Shown here: in pieces, positions 56,452-64,000 of the stretch | Layout of the letters: every line of letters begins with the position of its first letter | How positions within the stretch are numbered: position 1 is the stretch's first letter | Program-made: the position numbers and the translations under genes | Notes under the pieces: generated by a model | What the model saw: the letters and a program-made list of their open reading frames with translations, nothing else | What the model was told of the DNA's origin: nothing | Databases searched by the model: none | Source of the DNA: Actinomycetes bacterium | GTDB lineage: Bacteria > Actinomycetota > Thermoleophilia > RBG-16-64-13 | Length of the DNA: 64,000 nt | Direction of reading: 5' to 3' | NCBI GenBank assembly: GCA_024637035.1 | Contig: JAGXFW010000032.1 | Location: forward strand, 1-64,000

Positions 56452-57135
56452 ATGCGGTTGCGTAGTAGGCATAGTCCTCCTGGATCGAGCGGAACGCCGT
56501 TCGTCTCCTGCCTGGAGGCACGACAGCTGTCATCCCTTGTCGTCGATGGGGAAGCCGACGATCTCGAGGCGGCGCGGGCCGCCCAGCATCTCGCCGTTTG
56601 CCCTACCTGTCGCCGTTTTCACGCTTTCGCGGATCGCGCCGGCGCGATCTTGCGGGTGGAAGAGGTCGGCGACGAGAGGCTTCCTTCGAGGGTGGGTCAT
56701 CCGCGGGCCCGCCAACAGGCGGTCTCGATGCGCGAGCATGAGCTCGCGGCCCGTTTGGCCTCGCACATGAGGCGCGACCAGGTGGCACGCGACGCGAAGG
56801 TGGCACGCGACGCGAGATCCACTATCCGTGCTTCTGCGCCCGCAGTCGTGGCTGTCATCGCGGCGCTTTCCTTGGGCGTCCTCATCGGGGGGTTCGGAGT
56901 CTGGACGATCGTCCAGCCGAGTGGATCCGAGATGGTCCAACAGGTGCCCGGCTCTCCTCGGATCATCGCGTCGCGTACCCTCGATCCCGGTACCGACGTG
57001 GATGGGCGCGTCTCCATACTGGCCTCGTGGGTGCCGCCCCGACGCGGTGACGACCCATACTGGGAGAAGCGCATGATGGGGCTGACTCCGATGTCCCTTT
57101 GGGACGAGCTTCACTACCGGCCGGACAACCTCTGA
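56452..57135 (+). CDS. Zinc-containing (ZAS) anti-sigma factor
   Basis: A 227-residue single-pass protein. The N-terminal ZAS motif is HLAVCPTC (H-x3-C-x2-C, about 47-54) with an upstream Cys at 20. One membrane helix follows (about 128-152, VVAVIAALSLGVLIGGFGVWTIV). The extracytoplasmic part is short (about 75 residues) and without a recognised sensor domain. A perfect 16-base repeat with 18-base period (56782-56815) encodes VARDAK-VARDAR just before the membrane. Confidence 0.85.
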   Translation: MRLRSRHSPPGSSGTPFVSCLEARQLSSLVVDGEADDLEAARAAQHLAVCPTCRRFHAFADRAGAILRVEEVGDERLPSRVGHPRARQQAVSMREHELAARLASHMRRDQVARDAKVARDARSTIRASAPAVVAVIAALSLGVLIGGFGVWTIVQPSGSEMVQQVPGSPRIIASRTLDPGTDVDGRVSILASWVPPRRGDDPYWEKRMMGLTPMSLWDELHYRPDNL

Positions 57136-57329
57136 ACCGACGCGGTCTTGCCCTGCAGAATCTCGGTGCCGGCGCGGCGGCCAAACGTGTTCGGCCCCAC
57201 GGATCGTCGGTGCAGCAACCGATGTTTCAGTCGGTCCACCAACTTCCAGGCGATCTCGCTCGTCTAAAACCTTTGGATGGGTGCCGATCGTAGAAGAGTT
57301 GTCGCTGTGCCCGTGAATCAGACTACGTG
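57136..57329. other. Intergenic region before secG, no gene seen
   Basis: The about 195 bases between the anti-sigma stop and the secG promoter hold only short frames without signature. No hairpin with U-tract, tRNA or known riboswitch motif is apparent. Confidence 0.5.
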
Positions 57330-57338
57330 TGGTAACCT
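57330..57338 (+). promoter_or_regulatory. Extended -10 promoter of secG
   Basis: TGGTAACCT (57330-57338), with no clear -35. It is followed by a T-rich run (TTTTTTGGG) and a leader of about 60 bases. Confidence 0.45.
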
Positions 57339-57406
57339 TTTTTGGGTTGTAGTCTATTCGGGTTGATCGGTGAAGTATGATCCGGCAGCAGAAGGAGTGA
57401 CATTTC

Positions 57407-57628
57407 GTGGTCTATGTACTTGCTCTTCTTGACACGGTGCTGGGAGTGGCCGTTCTCGTGCTCGTCTTCCTCCACTCGGGCAAGGACTCCGGCCTATCCG
57501 GGGCTTTCGGCGGAGGGATCCAATCGGCCGGAGGCACCGGTGTCGTCCAGAAGAACCTCGATCGGCTCACGGTGGCCTGCGCTATCGCGTTCTTTGCAGT
57601 CACCGTCGTCCTTGGCTTTTTGGTCTGA
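57407..57628 (+). CDS. secG: Preprotein translocase subunit SecG
   Basis: A 73-residue SecG with two membrane helices (about 3-23 and 52-72) around the conserved loop HSGKDSGLSGAFGGGIQSAGGTGVVQKNLDRLT. It associates with SecYE in the export channel. AGAAGGAG precedes the GTG start. Its position after the gpmI region is the usual one in Gram-positive genomes, here separated by the sigma/anti-sigma pair. Confidence 0.93.
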   Translation: MVYVLALLDTVLGVAVLVLVFLHSGKDSGLSGAFGGGIQSAGGTGVVQKNLDRLTVACAIAFFAVTVVLGFLV

Positions 57629-57756
57629 ACGCTCTGGCGGCCCCGCCTTTCCCGGCCAGCCTCTAGGACGTTGAAGCGCCGCTTCGGCGGCATGAACAAC
57701 CCGACTCCAAGCGTCGGGACTGTGGTCTTTTGTGCGGAGAGAAGGAGGAACATACT

Positions 57757-59421
57757 TTGGACGGTTTGAAGCGTACTTGGTTGGGCGTGATACTGGTGGT
57801 GGCGTTGGTCGCCGCGCTCGGGGTCGTCGTTGGATGTGGTGACACCACCACGACGGTCGCCCCCGGTGGGGATTCCACATCCACCACTGCCACCGACATG
57901 GGTGATCTCGCGGAGGATCAGACGCTGGCGCTCAACCTCAGCGCTGAGCCGCCGAGTCTGGATCCGAACCTGGCCACCGACACCACGTCGGCCCTGGTGA
58001 TCAACAACATCTTCGAAGGTCTGGTCCATTTGGACAACGACGGGAACCCACTTCCGGGTGCGGCCGAGTCGTGGGAGAGTTCGGACGACGGACTGACCTA
58101 CACCTTCAACCTGCGCGGCACCGACACGTGGTCGAACGGCGACCCGGTCACCTCCATGGACTTCAAGAACTCGTGGACGCGCATCCTCGACCCGGCGACG
58201 GCCGCCGACTACGCCTACATGCTGTATCAGATCGTGGGCGCCGAGGACTTCAACGGGGGCACTGGTACCGCTGATGCCCTCGGTATCGACGCGACCGATC
58301 CGAACACCCTTGTGGTCACACTGACGAGCCCGGCTCCGTGGTTCGTGCCGATGATGAACCACCAGGCCTTCTTCCCGATCCCGAAGGCCACCGTGGACGC
58401 GTTCGGCGACAAGTGGACCGAACCGGTGAATATCGTCACCAATGGCCCGTACTCCTTCGTCGAGTGGAACCACGACTCCGACATCTTGCTGACGAAATGG
58501 GCCGACTTCCGTGAGGCCGAGAGCATCACCCTCGAGACCGTCAAGATGTCGATGATCAACGAGGAGACCACCGCGGTCGCGGCCTTCGAGAACGGCGAGA
58601 TCGACGTTCAGGACGCACTGCCGACCGCCGACATGCCTCGGCTCAAGCAACTGCCGCAGTACAAGATGTTCCCGACGCTGGGCGTCTACTACTACGGCTT
58701 CAACACCAAGCAGCCGCCGCTCGATGACGTGAAGGTGCGCAAGGCCCTCGCTCTGGCCATCGACCGCCAGGCGATCATCGACAACATCGCCCAAGCCGAC
58801 CAGCAGGCGGCGTCGAGCATCACGCCTCCCGGCATCCCCGGCTTCGACGTGATGGTGCAGGACTTCCTGAAGCCCACGGCTCAGGTGGACGAAGCCAAGG
58901 CGCTCCTCGCCGAGGCCGGCTTCCCGGACGGCGCGGGCATGCCCGAGATCGTGATCTACCACAACACCAGTGAAGGCCACGCCGCCATCGCGACGGCCGT
59001 GCAGGAACAGTGGAAGGCCATCGGCGTCAACGTGACCATCAAGAACATGGAGTGGAAGCAGTACCTCGACTTCGTGCAGAACAACGACGACGTCATGGTC
59101 TACCGCATGGGTTGGATCGCCGACTTCGCGGATGCCTACAACTTCCTCGAATTGTTCCGCACGAACAGCGGCAACAACTACACCCGCTGGGGCAGCGCTG
59201 ACTTCGACAAGGCACTCACCGACTCCCTGTCGGCTGCCGACGATGCGGCTCGTTGGGATCTCTACACGCAGGCCGAGAAGATCGCCAGCGATGAGATGCC
59301 GATCATGCCGATCTACTGGTACACCAACCCCGACCTCGTGCAGGAGTGGGTCGACGGTTACTTCGCTCAGCCCCTGGGCAACCAGGTTAACCTCTGGGTC
59401 ATCAAGATTCTGAAGCACTAG
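57757..59421 (+). CDS. oppA: Oligopeptide ABC transporter substrate-binding lipoprotein
   Basis: A 554-residue SBP family 5 (OppA/DppA) lipoprotein. The signal sequence ends in the lipobox VVGC (C27), followed by a Thr/Ser-rich tether. PPSLDPNLATDTTSALVINNIFEGL is the family start, and VRKALALAIDRQAII lies in the middle. The start is TTG 57757, eight bases after AAGGAGG; a frame extension upstream lacks support. A strong terminator follows it, so it can be made in excess over the permease. Confidence 0.94.
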   Translation: MDGLKRTWLGVILVVALVAALGVVVGCGDTTTTVAPGGDSTSTTATDMGDLAEDQTLALNLSAEPPSLDPNLATDTTSALVINNIFEGLVHLDNDGNPLPGAAESWESSDDGLTYTFNLRGTDTWSNGDPVTSMDFKNSWTRILDPATAADYAYMLYQIVGAEDFNGGTGTADALGIDATDPNTLVVTLTSPAPWFVPMMNHQAFFPIPKATVDAFGDKWTEPVNIVTNGPYSFVEWNHDSDILLTKWADFREAESITLETVKMSMINEETTAVAAFENGEIDVQDALPTADMPRLKQLPQYKMFPTLGVYYYGFNTKQPPLDDVKVRKALALAIDRQAIIDNIAQADQQAASSITPPGIPGFDVMVQDFLKPTAQVDEAKALLAEAGFPDGAGMPEIVIYHNTSEGHAAIATAVQEQWKAIGVNVTIKNMEWKQYLDFVQNNDDVMVYRMGWIADFADAYNFLELFRTNSGNNYTRWGSADFDKALTDSLSAADDAARWDLYTQAEKIASDEMPIMPIYWYTNPDLVQEWVDGYFAQPLGNQVNLWVIKILKH

Positions 59422-59454
59422 AGCACCAAATCTTGATCGACCGCAGATGATTCT

Positions 59455-59497
59455 GGAGGTGGCGCCGGTTGCACCGGCGCCACCTCCTTCTTTGTTG
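59455..59497 (+). terminator. Intrinsic terminator between oppA and oppB
   Basis: A 15-bp perfect stem (59455-59469 with 59473-59487), a 3-base loop TGC, then TTCTTTGTTG. It is the most stable terminator in the window and separates the binding protein from its transporter. Confidence 0.92.
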
Positions 59498-59514
59498 TCC
59501 CCCGTGGTCTGCTA

Positions 59515-59543
59515 TTGCCCCGTTGAGGCAGTATTGGTAACGT
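59515..59543 (+). promoter_or_regulatory. Promoter of oppBCDF
   Basis: TTGCCC (59515-59520), a 17-base spacer and TAACGT (59538-59543), with extended -10 TG at 59535-59536. It begins 18 bases after the oppA terminator and would give a leader of about 100 bases. Confidence 0.6.
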
Positions 59544-59648
59544 AGCTGGTATGACCTCGTTTGGCCCGCGAACTCCTTTCTCGAGATCGCCGACGGGGGC
59601 TTTCTGGGCCCTGGTGTCCGTGAAGAATGAACACGAGGTGGGTGTTTC

Positions 59649-60566
59649 GTGACCAAACTGATCGTTCGCCGCGTCCTGTGGACAATACCAGTGGTCATCG
59701 TTGTCATATTCCTGACGTTCCTCCTGATGAAAGCCATTCCTGGCGGGCCCTTCACCAGCGAACGGGGGGTCCCTGAGGAGATCTTGCGGAATATGAACGC
59801 CAAGTATGGCTTGGACAGACCGTGGTACGAGCAGTTCTTTCGGTACATATGGCACGCCGCCCAGGGCGATCTAGGCGTCTCCATGACGCAGAAGAGCCGG
59901 ACCGTCGTCGACGTGATAGGCGATGCTTTTCCCGTATCGATCCACCTAGGAGTGCTGGCGTTCGGCCTGGCCATGCTCATCGGCATCCCTGCCGGAGTAG
60001 TCGCCGCCCTGAAGCACAACACGTTTTGGGACTACGGTGCCATGTTCTACTCCACAGTCGGATGGGCGCTTCCGCATTTCATCGTGGGTCCTGTTCTCAT
60101 GTATGTCTTTGCGCTGAAGCTCGGCTGGCTCCCGACATCGAGGTGGACAGGACCCCAATCTTGGATTCTACCCACGATCACCTTGGGGACGGCCCTGTCG
60201 GCCTACTTCGCGCGGCTGACGCGAGGAAGCATGCTTGAGACTCTTCAGCAGGACTACGTCCGGACGGCCATGGCGAAAGGCCTCCCGTTCCGCACGGTGG
60301 TGCTGAAGCATGTACTGAGGAACTCTCTCATCCCCGTCGTCACCCAGGCGGGGCCCTTGCTTGGCTTTGTGATCACCGGGTCGTTCATCACCGAGTATGT
60401 ATTCGCCATCCCCGGCCTCGGCAAGTACTTCGTGAGCAGCGTGGGCAACAGGGATTACTCCGTCGTCATGGGTCTGGCGGTGCTGCTCTCTTCTATCATC
60501 ATCTTCGCTAACCTCGTGGTAGACATCCTGTACGGGGTGCTCGACCCGCGCATACGCTACGAGTAG
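59649..60566 (+). CDS. oppB: Oligopeptide ABC transporter permease OppB
   Basis: A 305-residue permease with six membrane helices. RRVLWTIPVVIVVIFLTFLLMKAIPGGPF is the N-terminal OppB/DppB signature. The EAA loop that contacts the ATPases is RTAMAKGLPFRTVVLKHVLRNSLIP. The GTG start follows GAGGTGGG. The C-terminus LVVDILYGVLDPRIRYE is typical. First gene of oppBCDF. Confidence 0.96.
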   Translation: MTKLIVRRVLWTIPVVIVVIFLTFLLMKAIPGGPFTSERGVPEEILRNMNAKYGLDRPWYEQFFRYIWHAAQGDLGVSMTQKSRTVVDVIGDAFPVSIHLGVLAFGLAMLIGIPAGVVAALKHNTFWDYGAMFYSTVGWALPHFIVGPVLMYVFALKLGWLPTSRWTGPQSWILPTITLGTALSAYFARLTRGSMLETLQQDYVRTAMAKGLPFRTVVLKHVLRNSLIPVVTQAGPLLGFVITGSFITEYVFAIPGLGKYFVSSVGNRDYSVVMGLAVLLSSIIIFANLVVDILYGVLDPRIRYE

Positions 60567-60575
60567 GGGCGACCG

Positions 60576-61526
60576 GTGAAAGACGAACCAATCGGGAAGG
60601 GCGTGAAGAAGTTCACTTCGGTGGACGGCGAGACCTTCGATGCGGGCGAGCCGCTCGTCCTCGAGCAGTCGACGCTCCTTGGCGACGTAGTCAGGCGGTA
60701 CTCGCACAATCGCGCCGCGATGGCGGCGTTGTTCATACTGCTGTTCATGATCATCTACTCTACCGTCGGGCCTTGGCTCAGGCCGTGGTCCTTCGATGAG
60801 GGGCTGTACTCGAATCCCAGTCTAATCCCATATCAACTGCCGAATCTCGCCCACTGGTTCGGCACCGACCAGAACGGGCGCGACCTGTTCGTCAGGCTGG
60901 CGATGGGTGGCCGCGTCTCGCTGTTGATCGCCTTCGCGGCGACAGGCATCGTCCTGGTGATCGGGGTCCTCTACGGTTCGCTGGCCGGATTCATCGGTGG
61001 AAAGACCGATGAGGTGATGATGCGGTTCGTCGATGTCCTCTATGGCCTGCCGTATCTGCCGTTCGCCATAATCTTGCTCGTGATCCTTGGTGCCGGCATC
61101 GTACCTATGCTGTTGGCCCTGGCGGTGGTCTCGTGGTTGACTCCCTCTCGACTCGTGCGGGGGCAGATGCTAACGCTGAAGCAGAACGAGTACGTGGAGG
61201 CCGCGCGGGCGCTCGGGGCTACCCGCGGCCGCATCATCTTCCGCCATCTGCTCCCCAACACCTTGGGTATCATCGTGGTCGCGATGTTCCTCGAGGTGCC
61301 CGGCATGATTCTGGGAGAGGCGACCCTATCCTTCCTGGGACTCGGCATCTCGTCACCCGATGCGTCCTGGGGGACGCTGGCCTCCGAAGGGTGGAAAGCG
61401 CTGCGGTCGCACCCGTGGATGATCATACTGCCGGGCATCTTCATCGCCGTGACCGTGCTTTGTTTCAACTTCGTGGGTGATGGCTTCAGGGACGCCATCG
61501 ATCCGCGGACGAAGGAGACGAAGTGA
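60576..61526 (+). CDS. oppC: Oligopeptide ABC transporter permease OppC
   Basis: A 316-residue permease with a hydrophilic N-terminal stretch (about 1-48) before six helices. [28 protein letters not shown] and the EAA loop [25 protein letters not shown] are diagnostic. The end [17 protein letters not shown] is typical of OppC/DppC. GTG start nine bases after oppB, GTGA overlap with oppD. Confidence 0.96.
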   Translation: MKDEPIGKGVKKFTSVDGETFDAGEPLVLEQSTLLGDVVRRYSHNRAAMAALFILLFMIIYSTVGPWLRPWSFDEGLYSNPSLIPYQLPNLAHWFGTDQNGRDLFVRLAMGGRVSLLIAFAATGIVLVIGVLYGSLAGFIGGKTDEVMMRFVDVLYGLPYLPFAIILLVILGAGIVPMLLALAVVSWLTPSRLVRGQMLTLKQNEYVEAARALGATRGRIIFRHLLPNTLGIIVVAMFLEVPGMILGEATLSFLGLGISSPDASWGTLASEGWKALRSHPWMIILPGIFIAVTVLCFNFVGDGFRDAIDPRTKETK

Positions 61527-62515
61527 CCCGGCTACTGGAGGTCATGGACCTCAAGACCTATTTCTACACTCGAGAAGGTACGGTCCATGCGGTGGACGGC
61601 ATCAGCTATACGCTGGACCAGGGGGAGACTCTCGGTGTCGTTGGAGAGAGCGGCTGCGGGAAGAGCGTCGGCGCGCTGTCGCTGATGAGGCTGATTGCTG
61701 AGCCTCCCGGTCGCATCGAGTCGGGAAAGGTGCTCTTCGAGGGCAGGGACCTCCTCGAGTTGTCCGAGAATGAGATGCGATCGATCCGGGGCAACGACAT
61801 CTCCATGATCTTCCAGGATCCGATGACGTCGTTGAATCCCGTGCTCAAGATCGGATATCAGCTCGCCGAATCGACGCGCCTGCACCTTGGGCTGAGTCGC
61901 AAGGAGGCGGACGACCGTTCGGTCGAATTGCTGGAGGCGGTGGGTATGCCTGATCCGCGCAGGCGCCTCAAGGACTATCCGCATCAGTTCTCCGGAGGTA
62001 TGCGCCAGCGGGTCATGATCGCCATGGCCTTGAGCTGCGAGCCGAAACTGCTTATCGCCGACGAACCGACCACGGCACTGGACGTGACTATTCAGGCTCA
62101 GATCCTCGATCTTCTGGAGCGACTACAAGAGCGCTTCGGTATGTCGATCCTCTTGATCACGCACGATCTTGGCGTGGTCGCCGGGGTCAGCGACAACATC
62201 GTCGTCATGTATGCCGGAATGATCGTGGAGCGGGCGTCGGCCGAAGAGCTTTTTGCGAACCCGCAGCACCCCTACACGGAGGCATTGTTGGCGTCGATCC
62301 CGCGGCTCGACGAGGAAGGGCGCAAGAAACTGGCCAATATCCCGGGCCTGCCGCCGGACCTGGTGGTCCCGCCCCCGGGATGCAGTTTTCACCCGCGGTG
62401 TACCTACGCGACTGAGAAATGCTCGGAGGTCGAGCCGGTGCTGTCTGCTTATGACGGGCAACCCGGCCACATGGTCGCATGCTGGCACTACCGAGACCTG
62501 AGGGAGGAATCGTGA
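61523..62515 (+). CDS. oppD: Oligopeptide ABC transporter ATPase OppD
   Basis: A 330-residue ABC ATPase: Walker [11 protein letters not shown], signature [15 protein letters not shown], Walker [13 protein letters not shown]. The C-terminal oligopeptide-transporter domain has three cysteines in [17 protein letters not shown], which in related DppD bind a 4Fe-4S cluster. Start and stop overlap oppC and oppF (GTGA both). Confidence 0.96.
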   Translation: MTRLLEVMDLKTYFYTREGTVHAVDGISYTLDQGETLGVVGESGCGKSVGALSLMRLIAEPPGRIESGKVLFEGRDLLELSENEMRSIRGNDISMIFQDPMTSLNPVLKIGYQLAESTRLHLGLSRKEADDRSVELLEAVGMPDPRRRLKDYPHQFSGGMRQRVMIAMALSCEPKLLIADEPTTALDVTIQAQILDLLERLQERFGMSILLITHDLGVVAGVSDNIVVMYAGMIVERASAEELFANPQHPYTEALLASIPRLDEEGRKKLANIPGLPPDLVVPPPGCSFHPRCTYATEKCSEVEPVLSAYDGQPGHMVACWHYRDLREES

Positions 62516-63549
62516 GCGCCACCCTCGTTGAAGAGCTGAGCGTCCCGGTCGCGACGGATTACTCCGGGCCGCTGCTGCAGGTGCGTGATCTGGTGAAGCG
62601 CTTCCCCATCACGTCGGGGACGATCATACAAAGGACCATCGGCACGGTGCACGCGGTGGAGGGTGTGACGTTCTCCATCAGCGAAGGGGAGACTCTCGGC
62701 CTCGTGGGTGAATCCGGCTGTGGAAAGACCACCCTGGGGCGCTGTATCCTCCAACTGCACAAGCCCACCTCGGGCAGCGTCGTGTTCGAGGGGACGGAGC
62801 TGACCAAGCTCGATCGCGACAGTATGCAGCGTATACGCCGCGACATGCAGATCGTCTTCCAGGATCCCTACGCGTCGCTCAATCCGCGCATGACCGTGGG
62901 TACCATAGTCGGGGAAGCACTGACCATCCACCGGGTCGGCAGCAAGGCCGAGAGAAAGGAGAGGGTGCGCGAACTCCTCGACCTCGTGGGGCTCAACCCC
63001 TCGTTCACGAACCGCTACCCTCATCAGTTCTCCGGTGGTCAGCGTCAGCGCATCGGACTGGCACGGGCGCTGGCTCTTAGTCCGAAGCTGATCATCGCCG
63101 ACGAGCCGGTCTCGGCTCTGGATGTCTCCATCCAGGCTCAGATCTTGAACCTGTTCGACAAGCTGCAGCAGGATCTTGGCCTTACCTACCTGTTCATCGC
63201 CCACAACTTGTCCGTGGTGAAGCATATCTCCGACCGGGTGGCGGTCATGTATTTGGGCAAGATCATGGAGATCGCTCCGAGTCGAGAACTGTATGCCTCG
63301 CCCGTCCATCCCTACACGTATGGCTTGCTCTCGGCCATCCCCATTCCGGATCCCTCGGTGCAGAAGCGCCGTGAGCACGTGGTCCTGGAGGGTGACGTGC
63401 CGAGCCCTGTGGACCCGCCGTCTGGGTGTGTGTTCCACCCGCGCTGCTTCCGTGCCAAGGAGATCTGTACGCAGCAAGTCCCGCAGATGGAAGACCACGG
63501 CACCGGACACGAAGCGGCCTGCTTCTTCCCGCTCGATCGGTCGGAATAG
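62512..63549 (+). CDS. oppF: Oligopeptide ABC transporter ATPase OppF
   Basis: A 345-residue ABC ATPase partner of OppD: Walker [13 protein letters not shown], signature [15 protein letters not shown], Walker [13 protein letters not shown]. The C-terminal [18 protein letters not shown] holds the same cysteine set as OppD. GTG 62512 overlaps the oppD stop; the frame extension to 62479 lies inside oppD. Last gene of the operon. Confidence 0.96.
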   Translation: MSATLVEELSVPVATDYSGPLLQVRDLVKRFPITSGTIIQRTIGTVHAVEGVTFSISEGETLGLVGESGCGKTTLGRCILQLHKPTSGSVVFEGTELTKLDRDSMQRIRRDMQIVFQDPYASLNPRMTVGTIVGEALTIHRVGSKAERKERVRELLDLVGLNPSFTNRYPHQFSGGQRQRIGLARALALSPKLIIADEPVSALDVSIQAQILNLFDKLQQDLGLTYLFIAHNLSVVKHISDRVAVMYLGKIMEIAPSRELYASPVHPYTYGLLSAIPIPDPSVQKRREHVVLEGDVPSPVDPPSGCVFHPRCFRAKEICTQQVPQMEDHGTGHEAACFFPLDRSE

Positions 63550-63552
63550 GAC

Positions 63553-63585
63553 CGCCTCCGACGCGTGCATCACGCTTCGGAGGCG
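63553..63585. terminator. Hairpin after oppF
   Basis: CGCCTCCG (63553-63560) pairs with CGGAGGCG (63578-63585), with an inner GCGTG/CACGC stem. It lies 3 bases after the oppF stop and just upstream of the rnpB promoter. No U-tract follows, so termination may be partial. Confidence 0.5.
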
Positions 63586-63598
63586 AACAGCACCTCGC

Positions 63599-63607
63599 TG
63601 GTATACT
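63599..63607 (+). promoter_or_regulatory. Extended -10 promoter of rnpB
   Basis: TGGTATACT, with TATACT at 63602-63607, six bases before the P1 stem of RNase P RNA. The region at 63579-63584 (GGAGGC) lies in the preceding hairpin and is not a -35. Confidence 0.65.
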
Positions 63608-63610
63608 TCT

Positions 63611-63985
63611 GAGGCAGCCCGGGTAGTCGCGGCGGAGGAGTGTCGGCGACGACACCCCGTCCGTCGAGGAAAGTCCGGACACCATAGAGCAGGGTGCTGG
63701 ATAACGTCCAGCCGGGGAGACCCGCGGGAAAGTGCCACAGAAATTACACAGCACGTTGGTCAGGGTCCGCCTTGATCGGCTGCAACGGTGAAATGGTGCG
63801 GTAAGAGCGCACCGGCGTCGTGGTGACACGGCGGCCAGGCAAACCCCACCTGGTGCAAGGCCGAATAGGGGGGCGTTCGAGGGCTGCTCGCCCGATGCCC
63901 CCGGGTTGGCTGCAGGAGGCGCACGGTAACGTGCGTCCCAGATGGATGGCTACTCTCGACAGAATCCGGCTTACAGGGCTGCACG
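63611..63985 (+). ncRNA. rnpB: RNase P RNA component, class A
   Basis: The catalytic RNA that removes tRNA 5' leaders. The conserved P4/CR-I segment GAGGAAAGTCCGGACACC lies at about 63665-63682, and its partner ACAGAATCCGGCTTACAG at about 63959-63976. P1 is formed by GCAGCCC (63614-63620) and GGGCTGC (63976-63982). The length of about 370 bases fits bacterial class A. The gene appears complete, with its 3' end 15 bases from the window edge. Confidence 0.96.
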
Positions 63986-64000
63986 CGTGAAATGCCCCTC

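Noticed and set aside
57412-59418. A 668-codon minus-strand open frame
   Set aside because: Antisense to oppA and secG, a consequence of high GC codon bias. No signature and no ribosome binding site.

Overview
The window is 64 kb of GC-rich bacterial chromosome with dense, mostly housekeeping gene content. It suggests a member of the Actinomycetota, probably an anaerobic or deep-branching class such as Coriobacteriia or a relative. The grounds are the rapZ-yvcK-whiA cassette leading into glycolytic genes, many GTG starts, an HrcA/CIRCE-controlled groESL operon, a type 2 PyrF, a class A RNase P RNA, and cell-wall-binding-repeat-2 domains. The assignment is an inference, since no rRNA is present. 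Bases 1-25 are not genomic: they match the end of the Nextera/Tn5 sequencing adapter, so the left edge is a contig end.

Layout. 0.1-3.0 kb, minus strand: two coupled fusion genes, DUF2520-YjbQ followed by HPS-RraA. 3.2-8.0 kb: PspC, a type 4 uracil-DNA glycosylase and the t6A cluster tsaE-tsaB-rimI-tsaD, then a convergent membrane protein. 8.0-10.3 kb: CIRCE-groES-groEL with promoter and terminator. 10.6-16.6 kb: a roadblock-like protein and a small membrane protein, tldD-pmbA, pyrE, HU, pyrF and a LysM protein. 16.6-22.2 kb: a divergent promoter pair between a minus-strand membrane operon and a D,D-carboxypeptidase, then a PfkB sugar kinase, guaA and rsfS. 22.4-27.1 kb: an MMPL transporter convergent with nfeD-flotillin. 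27.3-30.6 kb: tRNA-Ala and a large exported NHL/cell-wall-binding protein. 30.6-34.3 kb, minus strand: an orphan hybrid histidine kinase, a double ACT protein, small membrane genes, a truncated gene remnant and a VOC protein. 34.4-43.5 kb: uvrA, DUF1638 (minus), hflX, a PrpE-type acyl-CoA synthetase and a 3-hydroxyacyl-CoA dehydrogenase-cupin fusion. 43.6-55.8 kb: an M42 peptidase (minus), fabI, uvrC, MGMT, rapZ-yvcK-whiA and gap-pgk-tpiA-gpmI. 55.9-64 kb: an ECF sigma/anti-sigma pair, secG, oppA, a separately promoted oppBCDF, and rnpB at the right edge.

The genes form tight, translationally coupled operons with many ATGA, GTGA or TGATG junctions. A recurring regulatory feature is an extended -10 element (TGnTAnnnT), usually without a recognisable -35. 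It precedes at least eleven genes and rnpB, and in a few cases lies only 7-10 bases from the start codon, which implies leaderless or nearly leaderless mRNAs.

I found no CRISPR array, phage, integrase or insertion sequence. The items most worth a second look are the two adjacent coupled fusion enzymes at the left end, the dehydrogenase-cupin fusion beside an acyl-CoA synthetase, a membrane gene whose only well-placed start appears to be ATC, an 11-codon mini-ORF overlapping the sugar-kinase start, and the shared promoter architecture.
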